Assembly: GCA_938028565.1 (NCBI GenBank)
Contig: CALIZS010000005.1
Location: forward strand, 1 to 64,000
Source: an uncultured Atopobium sp.
GTDB lineage: Bacteria > Actinomycetota > Coriobacteriia > Coriobacteriales > Atopobiaceae
Direction of reading: 5' to 3'
DNA length: 64,000 nucleotides
The stretch's first letter is position 1. Each line of letters starts with the position of its first letter. Below, piece after piece: positions 25,212 to 32,798 of the stretch. A model generated the notes under the pieces. The model was not told where the DNA came from. It was given only the letters and a program-made list of their open reading frames with translations, and did not search any database. The translations under genes and the position numbers were made by a program.

Positions 25212-26069
25212 GTGAAGGTACTTCTTGTTCCAAATTATTCAAGAGAAGTTGCTGTTTCTGGTGCACGTGAACTTGAAGAATGGCTCTTTGAGCAGGGTTG
25301 TGATGTCCAGTGGGCACACGATAAAAAGCTGTTCCCGGATAAAGTTGTAGATTGTTCTGATTGCCAGCTTGTTATTTCTCTTGGTGGAGACGGAACGCTT
25401 CTGAGGGCCGCCAAAATTGTTGAGTATTCAGAAATTCCAATTTTGGGCATCTCTTATGGTCACCTTGGCTTTTTAACTAGTGCAACTCCTCATCAAATGA
25501 TTGAGATGGTAGCTGATGCTCTTGCTGGAGAGCTTCACGTATCTAGAAGAGCAACACTTGCAATAGAAACGGAGTATGAGCTTCCATCTGGAGAAACTTA
25601 CGTCGAGAAGACCTTCTCGCTCAATGATTTTGCAGTTTCCAGAGGTGGAGCAGGCGATATGGTTGAGTTTACAGTTTCTGTATCAGGCAACCATATTGAT
25701 AAGCTTCGCGGTGATGGTTTTGTCGTTAGTACGGCAACTGGATCTACCGGCTATGCTCTAGCCGCTGGTGGTCCCATTGTTACCCCAGAGTTCTCGGGAA
25801 TGGTTTGCGTGCCAATTGCACCACATACTATTTTGGCTCGTGCATTCCTTACTTCTCCTTCTGACGTGGTTGAAATCACTATGTCAAAAGATAGGCCTGC
25901 ACCATGTCACTTCTTCTCTGACGGGCAAAACATTAAGCATCCTGAAGAGGGTGTGGCTACCAAAGCTCGTATTAGCCGTGGACCAGGAGATATCATTCTG
26001 CTTGATAGAAGCGCTGATAGTTTCTATCGTTCAGTTTCTCGTGTATTTTACGGTAAAACTGGTCAGTAA
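25212..26069 (+). CDS. nadK: NAD kinase
   Basis: Phosphorylates NAD to NADP. About 285 residues. GGDGTLL at 58-64, SYGHLGFLTSA, LNDFAVSRGGAGDMVEF (counterpart of the NE motif), DGFVVSTATGSTGYALAAGGPIV. The GTG at 25212 is chosen because the conserved protein begins MKVLLVPNYSRE and GGGAG lies about 10 bases upstream; GTG 25203 and a more upstream start are possible. The recN start follows after 11 bases. Confidence 0.92.
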   Translation: MKVLLVPNYSREVAVSGARELEEWLFEQGCDVQWAHDKKLFPDKVVDCSDCQLVISLGGDGTLLRAAKIVEYSEIPILGISYGHLGFLTSATPHQMIEMVADALAGELHVSRRATLAIETEYELPSGETYVEKTFSLNDFAVSRGGAGDMVEFTVSVSGNHIDKLRGDGFVVSTATGSTGYALAAGGPIVTPEFSGMVCVPIAPHTILARAFLTSPSDVVEITMSKDRPAPCHFFSDGQNIKHPEEGVATKARISRGPGDIILLDRSADSFYRSVSRVFYGKTGQ

Positions 26070-26080
26070 GCAGGTCATAT

Positions 26081-27712
26081 ATGCTTGATGAACTTCGTGT
26101 GCAAAATGTCGCACTTATTGAAGATGCTTCTCTTGCTCCCGCCTCAGGTTTAACTGTTTTAACAGGAGAGACAGGTGCTGGTAAAACCGCTCTTTTATCT
26201 TCCATTAAGCTCTTAGTAGGAGAGCGTGCGGATGCTTCTGCAGTAAGAGAAGGAACAGACGCTCTTAGGGTTGAGGCACGCTTTTTTACCTCGCCAGAAG
26301 ATCAAGAGGGAATTGTAGTCTCTAGAAAAGTCTCTGCTGATGGCAGAGGCAGAGTAGAGATTGATGGCCACATGGCATCAGTTAAAGAACTGGCTGGAGG
26401 CATTGGAACATCAATTGATCTGTGTGGTCAGCATGAACATCAAAGGCTGCTTGACGTAAAGAATCATGTCAGCATGCTGGACGCATGGATTGGATCAGAT
26501 ATTCAATCTTGCCAGACAGAGTATGTAGACGCTCTTCATGCTTACCATGCTGCAGTCGCTGAACTTCAACGAGTTATTGAAGTAAGCCAGTCTAGCAATA
26601 CAAAGATTGATGAAGCGGCATTTCTTGTTCAAAGAATTGATGAGGTTTCTCCTAAAGAAGGAGAGCTAGAAGACCTAGAAGAGCAACTTCCTCGGTTTGA
26701 ACACGCAGAGGCTCTTCTTCAAGCTGCAGGAGGAACACACGAGTTACTCTCAGGAGATGAGGGCGTTATTGATTCTCTCTCTGATGCAGTTCAGATGCTT
26801 CAAAGTGCTGCAACATTTGATGCTACGCTAGGTAATTATGCAGAGTCTCTTTCAAGTGCACTTATAGAGATTGAGGATGTTTCTTCAGAGCTCAGAAGCT
26901 ATGTTGGATCTCTCGATTTTGATGAAGAAGCTCTTGAAGAGATGCAAAGTCGTATGGCTCGTCTTCAGGGTCTTATGAGGACGTATGGCCCTGGTATGAA
27001 AGATGTATTTAAGAAATACCAGGCAGCTCAAAATCTTCTTGAGGTTACAAGAGACACAGAAAAGCTTGTCCGTGAGGCACAGGCAGAAGTAGATAAAGCA
27101 AAAGAAACTCTCATCGTAAAGGCTCAGGCACTTAAAAAGGTTCGTGTTGCTGCAGCTCCAAAACTTTGTGATGCTGTTACTAAGCAAATGAGTCATCTGC
27201 AGATGGGTTCAGCTCAGATTGAATTGAACTTTGAAGATCTTCCTTTTGAGCAGTGGAATAAAGTTGGCTCTACAAAGATTGAGCTTATGTATAAGCCTTC
27301 AGCTCAGATGACTGCTCGTCCACTTAGAAAGATTGCCTCTGGTGGTGAGGTTTCTCGCGTCATGCTTGCATGCAAAGTGGTTCTAGGAGAGTCTGACGTT
27401 TGCGATACGCTTGTATTTGATGAGGTTGACGCTGGCGTTGGTGGAGCTACTGCCGTTGCTCTTGCAGAGGTTTTAGCGCAGCTTGCTAAAACACATCAGG
27501 TGATTGTGGTAACTCACCTGCCACAGGTTGCTGTTATGGCCTCTAAACAGTATGTAGTCTCAAAGACAGAAGAACATAACGCACTTCCTATAACTTCTCT
27601 TACAGAGGTTTCTGGCACTCAGAGAGAAGAAGAGATCGCGCGCATGCTTTCAGGCTCTATAACTGAGGCTTCTTTGGCGCACGCGCATGAGCTGCTCACA
27701 GAAGCTCGCTAG
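26081..27712 (+). CDS. recN: DNA repair protein RecN
   Basis: SMC-like ATPase for double-strand break repair. 543 residues: Walker A GETGAGKT at 29-36, long coiled-coil arms in the middle, C-terminal ASGGEVSRVMLA signature, Walker B DTLVFDEVDAGVGG and VIVVTHLPQVAVMA. Cotranscribed with nadK behind the GAAC-N4-GTTC box, matching SOS control known for recN in other bacteria. No clear terminator follows; read-through to pyrG is possible. Confidence 0.95.
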   Translation: MLDELRVQNVALIEDASLAPASGLTVLTGETGAGKTALLSSIKLLVGERADASAVREGTDALRVEARFFTSPEDQEGIVVSRKVSADGRGRVEIDGHMASVKELAGGIGTSIDLCGQHEHQRLLDVKNHVSMLDAWIGSDIQSCQTEYVDALHAYHAAVAELQRVIEVSQSSNTKIDEAAFLVQRIDEVSPKEGELEDLEEQLPRFEHAEALLQAAGGTHELLSGDEGVIDSLSDAVQMLQSAATFDATLGNYAESLSSALIEIEDVSSELRSYVGSLDFDEEALEEMQSRMARLQGLMRTYGPGMKDVFKKYQAAQNLLEVTRDTEKLVREAQAEVDKAKETLIVKAQALKKVRVAAAPKLCDAVTKQMSHLQMGSAQIELNFEDLPFEQWNKVGSTKIELMYKPSAQMTARPLRKIASGGEVSRVMLACKVVLGESDVCDTLVFDEVDAGVGGATAVALAEVLAQLAKTHQVIVVTHLPQVAVMASKQYVVSKTEEHNALPITSLTEVSGTQREEEIARMLSGSITEASLAHAHELLTEAR

Positions 27713-27775
27713 ATTTTTCAGAATAACATGGACATAACAATGTATTTGTTTGGAGATTAAATTTCTCGACTCTAT

Positions 27776-27840
27776 GGGTCTCAAAGCGGAATAATATAAA
27801 GACCCGTAGAAATGTAATTGGCTAATCTTACCTACGGGAG
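27776..27840 (+). promoter_or_regulatory. pyrG promoter/leader with Shine-Dalgarno-sequestering hairpin
   Basis: -10 candidates TAATAT (27792-27797) or TATAAA (27795-27800) lie just before CCCG (27803-27806). CCCGTAG (27803-27809) can pair perfectly with CTACGGG (27832-27838), which holds the Shine-Dalgarno GGGAG (27836-27840) 6 bases before the pyrG ATG. GGGTCT (27776-27781) can instead pair with AGACCC (27800-27805) in a read-through transcript. No good -35 hexamer is seen. Confidence 0.5.
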
Positions 27841-27846
27841 TAATCC

Positions 27847-29496
27847 ATGACCAAGCACATATTTGTAACAGGTGGCGTTGTTTCTTCTCTTGGAAAAGGA
27901 ATCACTGCTGCATCTCTCGGCCGACTTCTTAAGGCTCGTGGCTATAAGGTCATGATGCAAAAAGCTGACCCATATCTCAATGTTGACCCAGGCACTATGA
28001 GTCCTTTCCAGCATGGTGAGGTTTTTGTCACTGAGGACGGTAAAGAGACTGACCTTGACCTTGGTCATTATGAGCGCTTTATTGACGAGAATCTTACCAG
28101 GGAGTCTAACTTCACCACTGGCCTCATTTATCAGTCTTTGATTCAGCGAGAGCGCGCTGGAGATTTCCTTGGCGGAACAGTTCAGGTAATTCCTCATGTA
28201 ACTGATGCAATTAAGGCTCGTTTTGCTCGCATTGAAGAGGTTACTAATGCTGATGTAGTCATTACAGAGCTTGGTGGCACTATTGGTGATATTGAGTCTC
28301 AGCCTTTTGTTGAGGCAATTCGCCAGTTTAGAAAAGAGCGAGGCGTAAGCAACGTTGCTATTATTCACGTGAGCCTTGTTCCTTATATTGCTGCTGCTCA
28401 TGAGGTCAAGACTAAGCCTACGCAGCACTCCGTAAAAGAGCTTCGTTCCCTTGGTATTCAGCCAGACTTTATCGTGTGCCGTTCTAGCCATTCTGTGGAT
28501 GAATCTATTCGCGAGAAAATCGCTAATTTCTGCGACGTTGATGCAGATTGTGTTTTTGAAAACAACGATTTACCTTCAATTTACGATGTTCCAGCACATC
28601 TGGCAGCACAGGGATTTGACAAGAAGGTACTTGAGCGCCTTGGTCTTGAAGTCCGTCCAAGTGATCTTGGCAGTTGGGAAGCATTTACTACCGCTATGCA
28701 TAAGGCAAATGCGCTTGAAGACACAACAAGAATTTATGTTGTCGGCAAGTATACGCAGCTGCCTGATGCCTACCTTTCTGTTATTGAGGCACTTCACCAC
28801 TCTGGTATTTTCTATGGCAGACACGTTGATATCCGCCTGGTAAATGGTGAAGAGCTAACAGAAGAAGACGTAGAGCAGGAGCTTGCTGGTGCAGATGGCA
28901 TTTTGGTTCCTGGCGGCTTTGGTCTTCGCGGCGTAGAGGGCAAGATGGTTGCTATTCGTCGTGCTCGTGAGCTCAAGATTCCTTACCTTGGTGTTTGCCT
29001 TGGTATGCAGATGGCTGTTACTGAGTTTGCTCGTGACGTCTGCGGCATGGAGGGTGCAAATTCAGCAGAGTTTGGTCCAGATACTCCATACCCTGTCATC
29101 GATCTTATGCCTGATCAGGAGGATATTACTGACAAGGGCGGTACCATGCGCCTTGGTTCTTATCCTTGCAAGGTTGTTGAGGGAACTCTTGCACACGAGG
29201 CATATGGCAACAACTTGGTTTACGAGCGCCATCGTCACCGCTATGAGGTAAGCAACGTATTCCGTAATCAGCTTGTTGAGGCTGGTCTGGTAGTTTCTGG
29301 TGTTTCTCCAGACGATCGCCTTGTAGAGATGATTGAGCTTCCAGAGTCTGTTCACCCTTGGTTTGTTGCAAGCCAGGCGCATCCAGAGTTCAAGAGCCGT
29401 CCAACTCATCCTGCGCCTTTGTTCCGTGAGTTTGCACGTGCAGCAATCGCTCATCATGAGGGTGTTGACCGTCATGATGTAAATCAGGCTCTCTAA
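27847..29496 (+). CDS. pyrG: CTP synthase
   Basis: Makes CTP from UTP, ATP and glutamine. 549 residues. Amidoligase domain with FVTGGVVSSLGKGI (P-loop), KADPYLNVDPGTMSPFQHGEVFVTEDG and GGTIGDIES; class I glutaminase domain with VPGGFGLRG, LGVCLGMQ (nucleophile Cys384) and ASQAHPEFKSRP (His/Glu of the triad). GGGAG lies 6 bases before the ATG and can be masked by the leader hairpin. xerD starts 28 bases downstream. Confidence 0.97.
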   Translation: MTKHIFVTGGVVSSLGKGITAASLGRLLKARGYKVMMQKADPYLNVDPGTMSPFQHGEVFVTEDGKETDLDLGHYERFIDENLTRESNFTTGLIYQSLIQRERAGDFLGGTVQVIPHVTDAIKARFARIEEVTNADVVITELGGTIGDIESQPFVEAIRQFRKERGVSNVAIIHVSLVPYIAAAHEVKTKPTQHSVKELRSLGIQPDFIVCRSSHSVDESIREKIANFCDVDADCVFENNDLPSIYDVPAHLAAQGFDKKVLERLGLEVRPSDLGSWEAFTTAMHKANALEDTTRIYVVGKYTQLPDAYLSVIEALHHSGIFYGRHVDIRLVNGEELTEEDVEQELAGADGILVPGGFGLRGVEGKMVAIRRARELKIPYLGVCLGMQMAVTEFARDVCGMEGANSAEFGPDTPYPVIDLMPDQEDITDKGGTMRLGSYPCKVVEGTLAHEAYGNNLVYERHRHRYEVSNVFRNQLVEAGLVVSGVSPDDRLVEMIELPESVHPWFVASQAHPEFKSRPTHPAPLFREFARAAIAHHEGVDRHDVNQAL

Positions 29497-29524
29497 GCAG
29501 ATTTTTTACTAGGGAAGAATACTT

Positions 29525-30433
29525 ATGGACCTCGCTCAGGCGCGTACAGAATTTTTAGCGTACGTTGCTGTTGAGCGAGGTCTTTCTGTAAATACGCTTG
29601 ATGCCTATACCAGAGATTTAGAAGGTTATTTGTTTTGGCTGAATGGCAAAAAGATTACTTTGCCCAACCAGGTGACTTGCTCCGATGTTGAAGAGTACAT
29701 AGGCTCTCTTAGAGATTTAGGTATGGCTCCAGCTTCGGTTGAGCGTCACACTGCGGCACTTAGAAACTTTCACAAGTTTATGGCTGTTGAGCAAATTTGT
29801 GAGTCATCTCCAGCAGAAGATTTACCTACCGCAGCAAGAATTCAAAGGCTTCCTGATGTTATCTCTCAAGAGAAGGCAGAAGAGCTGCTTGATCAGCCAT
29901 TTCCTAATTCGCCCCTAGGCATTCGAGATAGAGCCATACTTGAGTTGCTGTATGGGTGTGGGCTTCGTGTGTCTGAGCTTTGCGATCTTGAGGTTCGAGG
30001 TGTCCTTCTAGAAGATGAACTCTTGCGTGTTTTTGGTAAGGGTTCCAAAGAGCGCGTAGTTCCTGTACTGGGCTCTGCGCATCGTGCGCTTAAAACATAT
30101 CTTTATGAGGCTCGCTCGCTTTTGCTTAAGCATGGTCAAGTATCTGAGGTGTTTGTAAACGCCAGAGGTGGACGCATTTCTCGCCAGTCGGTACATAAAC
30201 TGGTAGCTAATTACGGCAAAGTGGTGGGGATTGAAGGTTTGCATCCTCACACACTACGCCACAGTTTTGCCACACATCTTCTAGAAGGTGGCGCTGATCT
30301 TCGTTCAGTGCAGGAGCTTTTGGGACACGTAGATATTTCAACCACGCAGCTCTATACGCACGTAGATAGATCTCACATTAGAGATGTGTATCTTGAGGCT
30401 CATCCAAGAGCTCACGTTCATGTGGACAAATAA
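29525..30433 (+). CDS. xerD: site-specific tyrosine recombinase XerD
   Basis: Resolves chromosome dimers at dif together with a partner. 302 residues: N-terminal SAM-like core-binding domain (FLAYVAVERGLSVNTLDAYTRDL) and catalytic domain with Arg148 (GLRVSEL), Lys in GKGSKERVVP, His242 and Arg245 (HPHTLRH), His268 (LLGHVDIS) and Tyr277 (TQLYTH). All catalytic residues are present. Context (after pyrG, no phage genes) supports a housekeeping recombinase. XerC versus XerD cannot be settled without comparison. A terminator lies at 30613-30642. Confidence 0.9.
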   Translation: MDLAQARTEFLAYVAVERGLSVNTLDAYTRDLEGYLFWLNGKKITLPNQVTCSDVEEYIGSLRDLGMAPASVERHTAALRNFHKFMAVEQICESSPAEDLPTAARIQRLPDVISQEKAEELLDQPFPNSPLGIRDRAILELLYGCGLRVSELCDLEVRGVLLEDELLRVFGKGSKERVVPVLGSAHRALKTYLYEARSLLLKHGQVSEVFVNARGGRISRQSVHKLVANYGKVVGIEGLHPHTLRHSFATHLLEGGADLRSVQELLGHVDISTTQLYTHVDRSHIRDVYLEAHPRAHVHVDK

Positions 30434-30450
30434 TCGCGCTTGACGCAAGT

Positions 30451-30487
30451 GTGGGACAGGCGTGGGACAAGCGTGGGGCAAAGTGGT
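30451..30487 (+). repeat. GTGGG direct-repeat array, 11-bp period (MraZ-box-like)
   Basis: GTGGG at 30451, 30462 and 30473 and GTGG at 30483, spaced 11, 11 and 10 bases, with related spacers (ACAGGC, ACAAGC, GCAAA). E. coli MraZ binds TGGGN repeats on one DNA face about every 10 bp. The array starts 17 bases after xerD, about 385 bases before mraZ. The rest of the gap from here to 30719 is AT-rich, with only the terminator at 30613. Confidence 0.5.
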
Positions 30488-30612
30488 GACTGCGTAAAAG
30501 CAAGACGAAGGTTTTGTTTGAGTAACGTGTAATTTTTGCCACGAGTTCACCACAATTTCCTCAAAAATTTTCACTTCATAAAAAATTAATAAATTGAGTC
30601 TAAGACTAAGAT

Positions 30613-30642
30613 AATCCGTTCTTTTGTAGTTCGGATTTTTTT
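30613..30642 (+). terminator. weak intrinsic terminator after xerD
   Basis: AATCCG (30613-30618) and CGGATT (30632-30637) form a 6-bp stem with a 13-base loop, followed by a T run. Confidence 0.5.
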
Positions 30643-30719
30643 AAACACTACATATTGTGGTCTTGCTCTATCAATTCACATCTACGTTAAACTCCAGCTA
30701 GACCATAAGAAAAATACTT

Positions 30720-30770
30720 AGTGTTGGAAAGTGTTTTCTAGTGTGTGTAAGTGTCGGAATGAGTTATATT
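30720..30770 (+). promoter_or_regulatory. mraZ promoter with four phased AGTGT repeats
   Basis: AGTGT occurs at 30720, 30730, 30740 and 30750, exactly 10 bases apart, and a -10-like TATATT follows at 30765-30770. This resembles MraZ boxes (GTG-containing direct repeats, about 10-bp period, before mraZ in many bacteria). The last two repeats overlap the place of a -35 element, which suits autorepression. Confidence 0.65.
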
Positions 30771-30805
30771 TATTCCACGTTCAATCGACGGACTATGCCC
30801 AAGCA

Positions 30806-30845
30806 TTGCCGCGCACACACAACACAAACACAGCCCGCGCGGCAA
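30806..30845 (+). other. hairpin in the mraZ 5' leader with CA-rich loop
   Basis: TTGCCGCGC (30806-30814) pairs perfectly with GCGCGGCAA (30837-30845). The 22-base loop consists mostly of A and C. There is no T run, so it is not a terminator. It lies 26 bases before the mraZ ATG and would be part of the 5' untranslated leader. Confidence 0.55.
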
Positions 30846-30871
30846 GGGGCGCCAACGTGAAAGGGGGAGAC

Positions 30872-31306
30872 ATGCTTACTGGTCAGTATCAGCGCTCGCT
30901 GGACTCTAAGATTCGCGTGACTCTTCCTGCACCTCAGCGCAAGCAGCTTGGCGATGTTGTCATCTTGCTCCGTCGACAGGACGCGCTTTACGGCTACTCA
31001 CCTGAGGCGTATGAGGCTTGGATTGCAAGTCTGAATCTCAACCCAAGGAACCGCGACGACGTCACAGCACTTCGCATGCTGAACGCAGCAGCAACAACCG
31101 TTGACATTGACTCGGCCGGCCGCGTTGCTCTGGGAAAGATTGACGAGTCCGATCCACAGGCTAGGGAGAAGCTCCAGCTTGACCGCGACGTCACCATTGT
31201 CGGTAACGGCGACCACTTTGAGATTTGGAACACCAACAAGTGGAACAGCCTCTTCTCGGCAGATGACCGCGTTGCAACGCTCGAGGACCTCATCTTTGGC
31301 GCCTAG
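30872..31306 (+). CDS. mraZ: transcriptional regulator MraZ
   Basis: First gene of the mra/dcw cluster; SpoVT/AbrB-like DNA-binding protein that binds repeats before its own operon. 144 residues with two MraZ repeats: GQYQRSLDSKIRVTLPAPQRKQL with ALYGYSPEAYEAW, then TTVDIDSAGRVALGKI with VTIVGNGDHFEIWNTNKW. The first repeat reads DSKIRVTLP where DxxGRxxLP is usual, a small divergence. ATG at 30872 follows AGGGGGAGA; the frame is open further upstream but through the leader hairpin. Confidence 0.92.
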   Translation: MLTGQYQRSLDSKIRVTLPAPQRKQLGDVVILLRRQDALYGYSPEAYEAWIASLNLNPRNRDDVTALRMLNAAATTVDIDSAGRVALGKIDESDPQAREKLQLDRDVTIVGNGDHFEIWNTNKWNSLFSADDRVATLEDLIFGA

Positions 31307-31321
31307 TGAGGCGAGAAGATC

Positions 31322-32305
31322 GTGAAGGTAGAAGACGGTAACTTGAAAGTCGAATATCGGCACCAACCAGTAATGCTTGCAGAAGTGCTGCGCGAGCTGG
31401 ACCCCAAGCCAGGTGAAGTTGTTTGCGACTGCACCTTAGGAGGAGCGGGTCACACCGTAGAGATGGCAAAGCTGATTGCTCCAGACGGTCTTTCCATTGG
31501 AATTGACCAGGATGCAATGGCTCATCAAGCAGCAGCTGCTCGCCTGAAGCAAGAAGTACCAAACGCGGAGTTTTTGCCGCTTAAGGGAAACTTTGGCGAC
31601 CTCGATGAACTTCTCGTCTCTGCAGAAATCCCCGGAGTTGACTGTTTCCTCTTTGACATTGGTGTTTCTTCTCCTCAGCTTGATATCCCAGAGCGAGGCT
31701 TTTCGTACCACGAAGACGCCCCGTTGGATATGCGAATGGACCCGGGTAAACAAACTCCAACTGCACAAGAGGTCATCAACACCTACAACGAATCCGACCT
31801 CGCCCGAATCCTTCGAATTTATGGAGACGAGAAATTTGCCTCACGCATTGCACGACGCATTGTACAAACGCGAGAAAAGCGTCCCATCCAAACGACGCTT
31901 GAGCTTGTTGAGGTAATCAAGGCGGCAATTCCCGCAGCAGCGCGTCGTCACAGCGGACATCCCGCTCGAAAGACGTTCCAAGCACTTCGTATTGAAGTGA
32001 ACCACGAACTTGAGGTTTTGGAGCGCGGACTACGCTGTGCAATTGCCTGGGCCAATCCAGGGGGCAGGATTTGCGTTATCTCGTATCACTCGCTTGAAGA
32101 TCGTATTGTCAAGCACGTGTTCTCCGAGCTCAGTCAAGGTTGTATCTGCCCGCCAGACCTTCCGGTTTGTATGTGCGGTCAAGTGCCGATAGTTGACGTG
32201 ATTACGCGCAAACCTCTTGTGGCCACTCCAGAAGAGATAGAGCGCAACCCAAGAGCGAGAAGCGCCCTGATGAGGGTAGCGGTTAAACGCGACCCAGAGA
32301 AATGA
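31322..32305 (+). CDS. rsmH: 16S rRNA (cytosine-N4)-methyltransferase RsmH
   Basis: Methylates C1402 of 16S rRNA. 327 residues: RHQPVMLAEVLREL at the N-terminus, SAM motif VVCDCTLGGAGHT, FDIGVSSPQLD, RGFSYHEDAPLDMRMD, and C-terminal VISYHSLEDRIVK. GTG start 15 bases after mraZ. The cluster octamer GGCGAGAA lies at 31310-31317 over the ribosome-site position, so initiation may be weak or coupled. Confidence 0.94.
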   Translation: MKVEDGNLKVEYRHQPVMLAEVLRELDPKPGEVVCDCTLGGAGHTVEMAKLIAPDGLSIGIDQDAMAHQAAAARLKQEVPNAEFLPLKGNFGDLDELLVSAEIPGVDCFLFDIGVSSPQLDIPERGFSYHEDAPLDMRMDPGKQTPTAQEVINTYNESDLARILRIYGDEKFASRIARRIVQTREKRPIQTTLELVEVIKAAIPAAARRHSGHPARKTFQALRIEVNHELEVLERGLRCAIAWANPGGRICVISYHSLEDRIVKHVFSELSQGCICPPDLPVCMCGQVPIVDVITRKPLVATPEEIERNPRARSALMRVAVKRDPEK

Positions 32306-32362
32306 AGTACTCCATAGCACTTGTTGCTTGTTGTGAAGAAGTTTTGAAGGGATTGAAGTTTA

Positions 32363-32782
32363 ATGGCACGTTACGGATCAGAAGCTGTAGCACGCACAAC
32401 TCAGTTTGAGCATGAGTACGCTCCTGAACAGAGTACCCGCTCATCCTTTGAGGTTGTACCTGGTGGCGGCCTTGATGCTGATGCTCGCCGTGGCGTAAGC
32501 AGCCAGTTCATCCAGCGTATTAAGATTTTTGCTGTTGCTGCAGCTCTCTTCTTGACTTTTGGTGTTGTTCGCATTGGCATCTCTACCGCAACGGTTTCTA
32601 CACTTCAGTCCAATAATGTTATTAGAAATGAAATGCGTGCGACAACTGTAACTAACGATTCCCTGCGCATTTCTCGCTCCTTGCTCGCAAGCACCACACG
32701 TATTGAGCGTATTGCTACACAGAATTACGGTATGACTCTTGAGACAAATCGTCCTGTTGTAGATGTAAGCAACAACGCTTAG
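32363..32782 (+). CDS. ftsL: FtsL-like cell division protein
   Basis: 139-residue bitopic protein between rsmH and ftsI, the invariable place of ftsL. An N-terminal cytoplasmic region of about 50 residues precedes one membrane helix (about 52-72, IKIFAVAAALFLTFGVVRIGI), followed by an extracytoplasmic helical stretch. Sequence similarity to FtsL is weak, as is usual; identity rests on position and topology. It would bridge the FtsQ/DivIC complex to FtsWI. GAAGGGATTGAAG precedes the ATG. Confidence 0.75.
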   Translation: MARYGSEAVARTTQFEHEYAPEQSTRSSFEVVPGGGLDADARRGVSSQFIQRIKIFAVAAALFLTFGVVRIGISTATVSTLQSNNVIRNEMRATTVTNDSLRISRSLLASTTRIERIATQNYGMTLETNRPVVDVSNNA

Positions 32783-32785
32783 GCG

Positions 32786-32798
32786 TAAAATATACGTT
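32786..32798 (+). promoter_or_regulatory. TAAAAT -10 element directly before ftsI
   Basis: TAAAAT (32786-32791) lies 7 bases before the ftsI GTG, and there is no Shine-Dalgarno sequence. The spacing is almost the same as at rarA, so a leaderless internal transcript is possible. Confidence 0.35.

Noticed and set aside
27832..28491. 219-codon minus-strand frame over pyrG
   Set aside because: Antisense shadow of CTP synthase; no start signal.
30731..30871. N-terminal extension of mraZ from an upstream GTG
   Set aside because: It would translate the operator-like repeats and the leader hairpin; AGGGGGAGA before ATG 30872 marks the true start.
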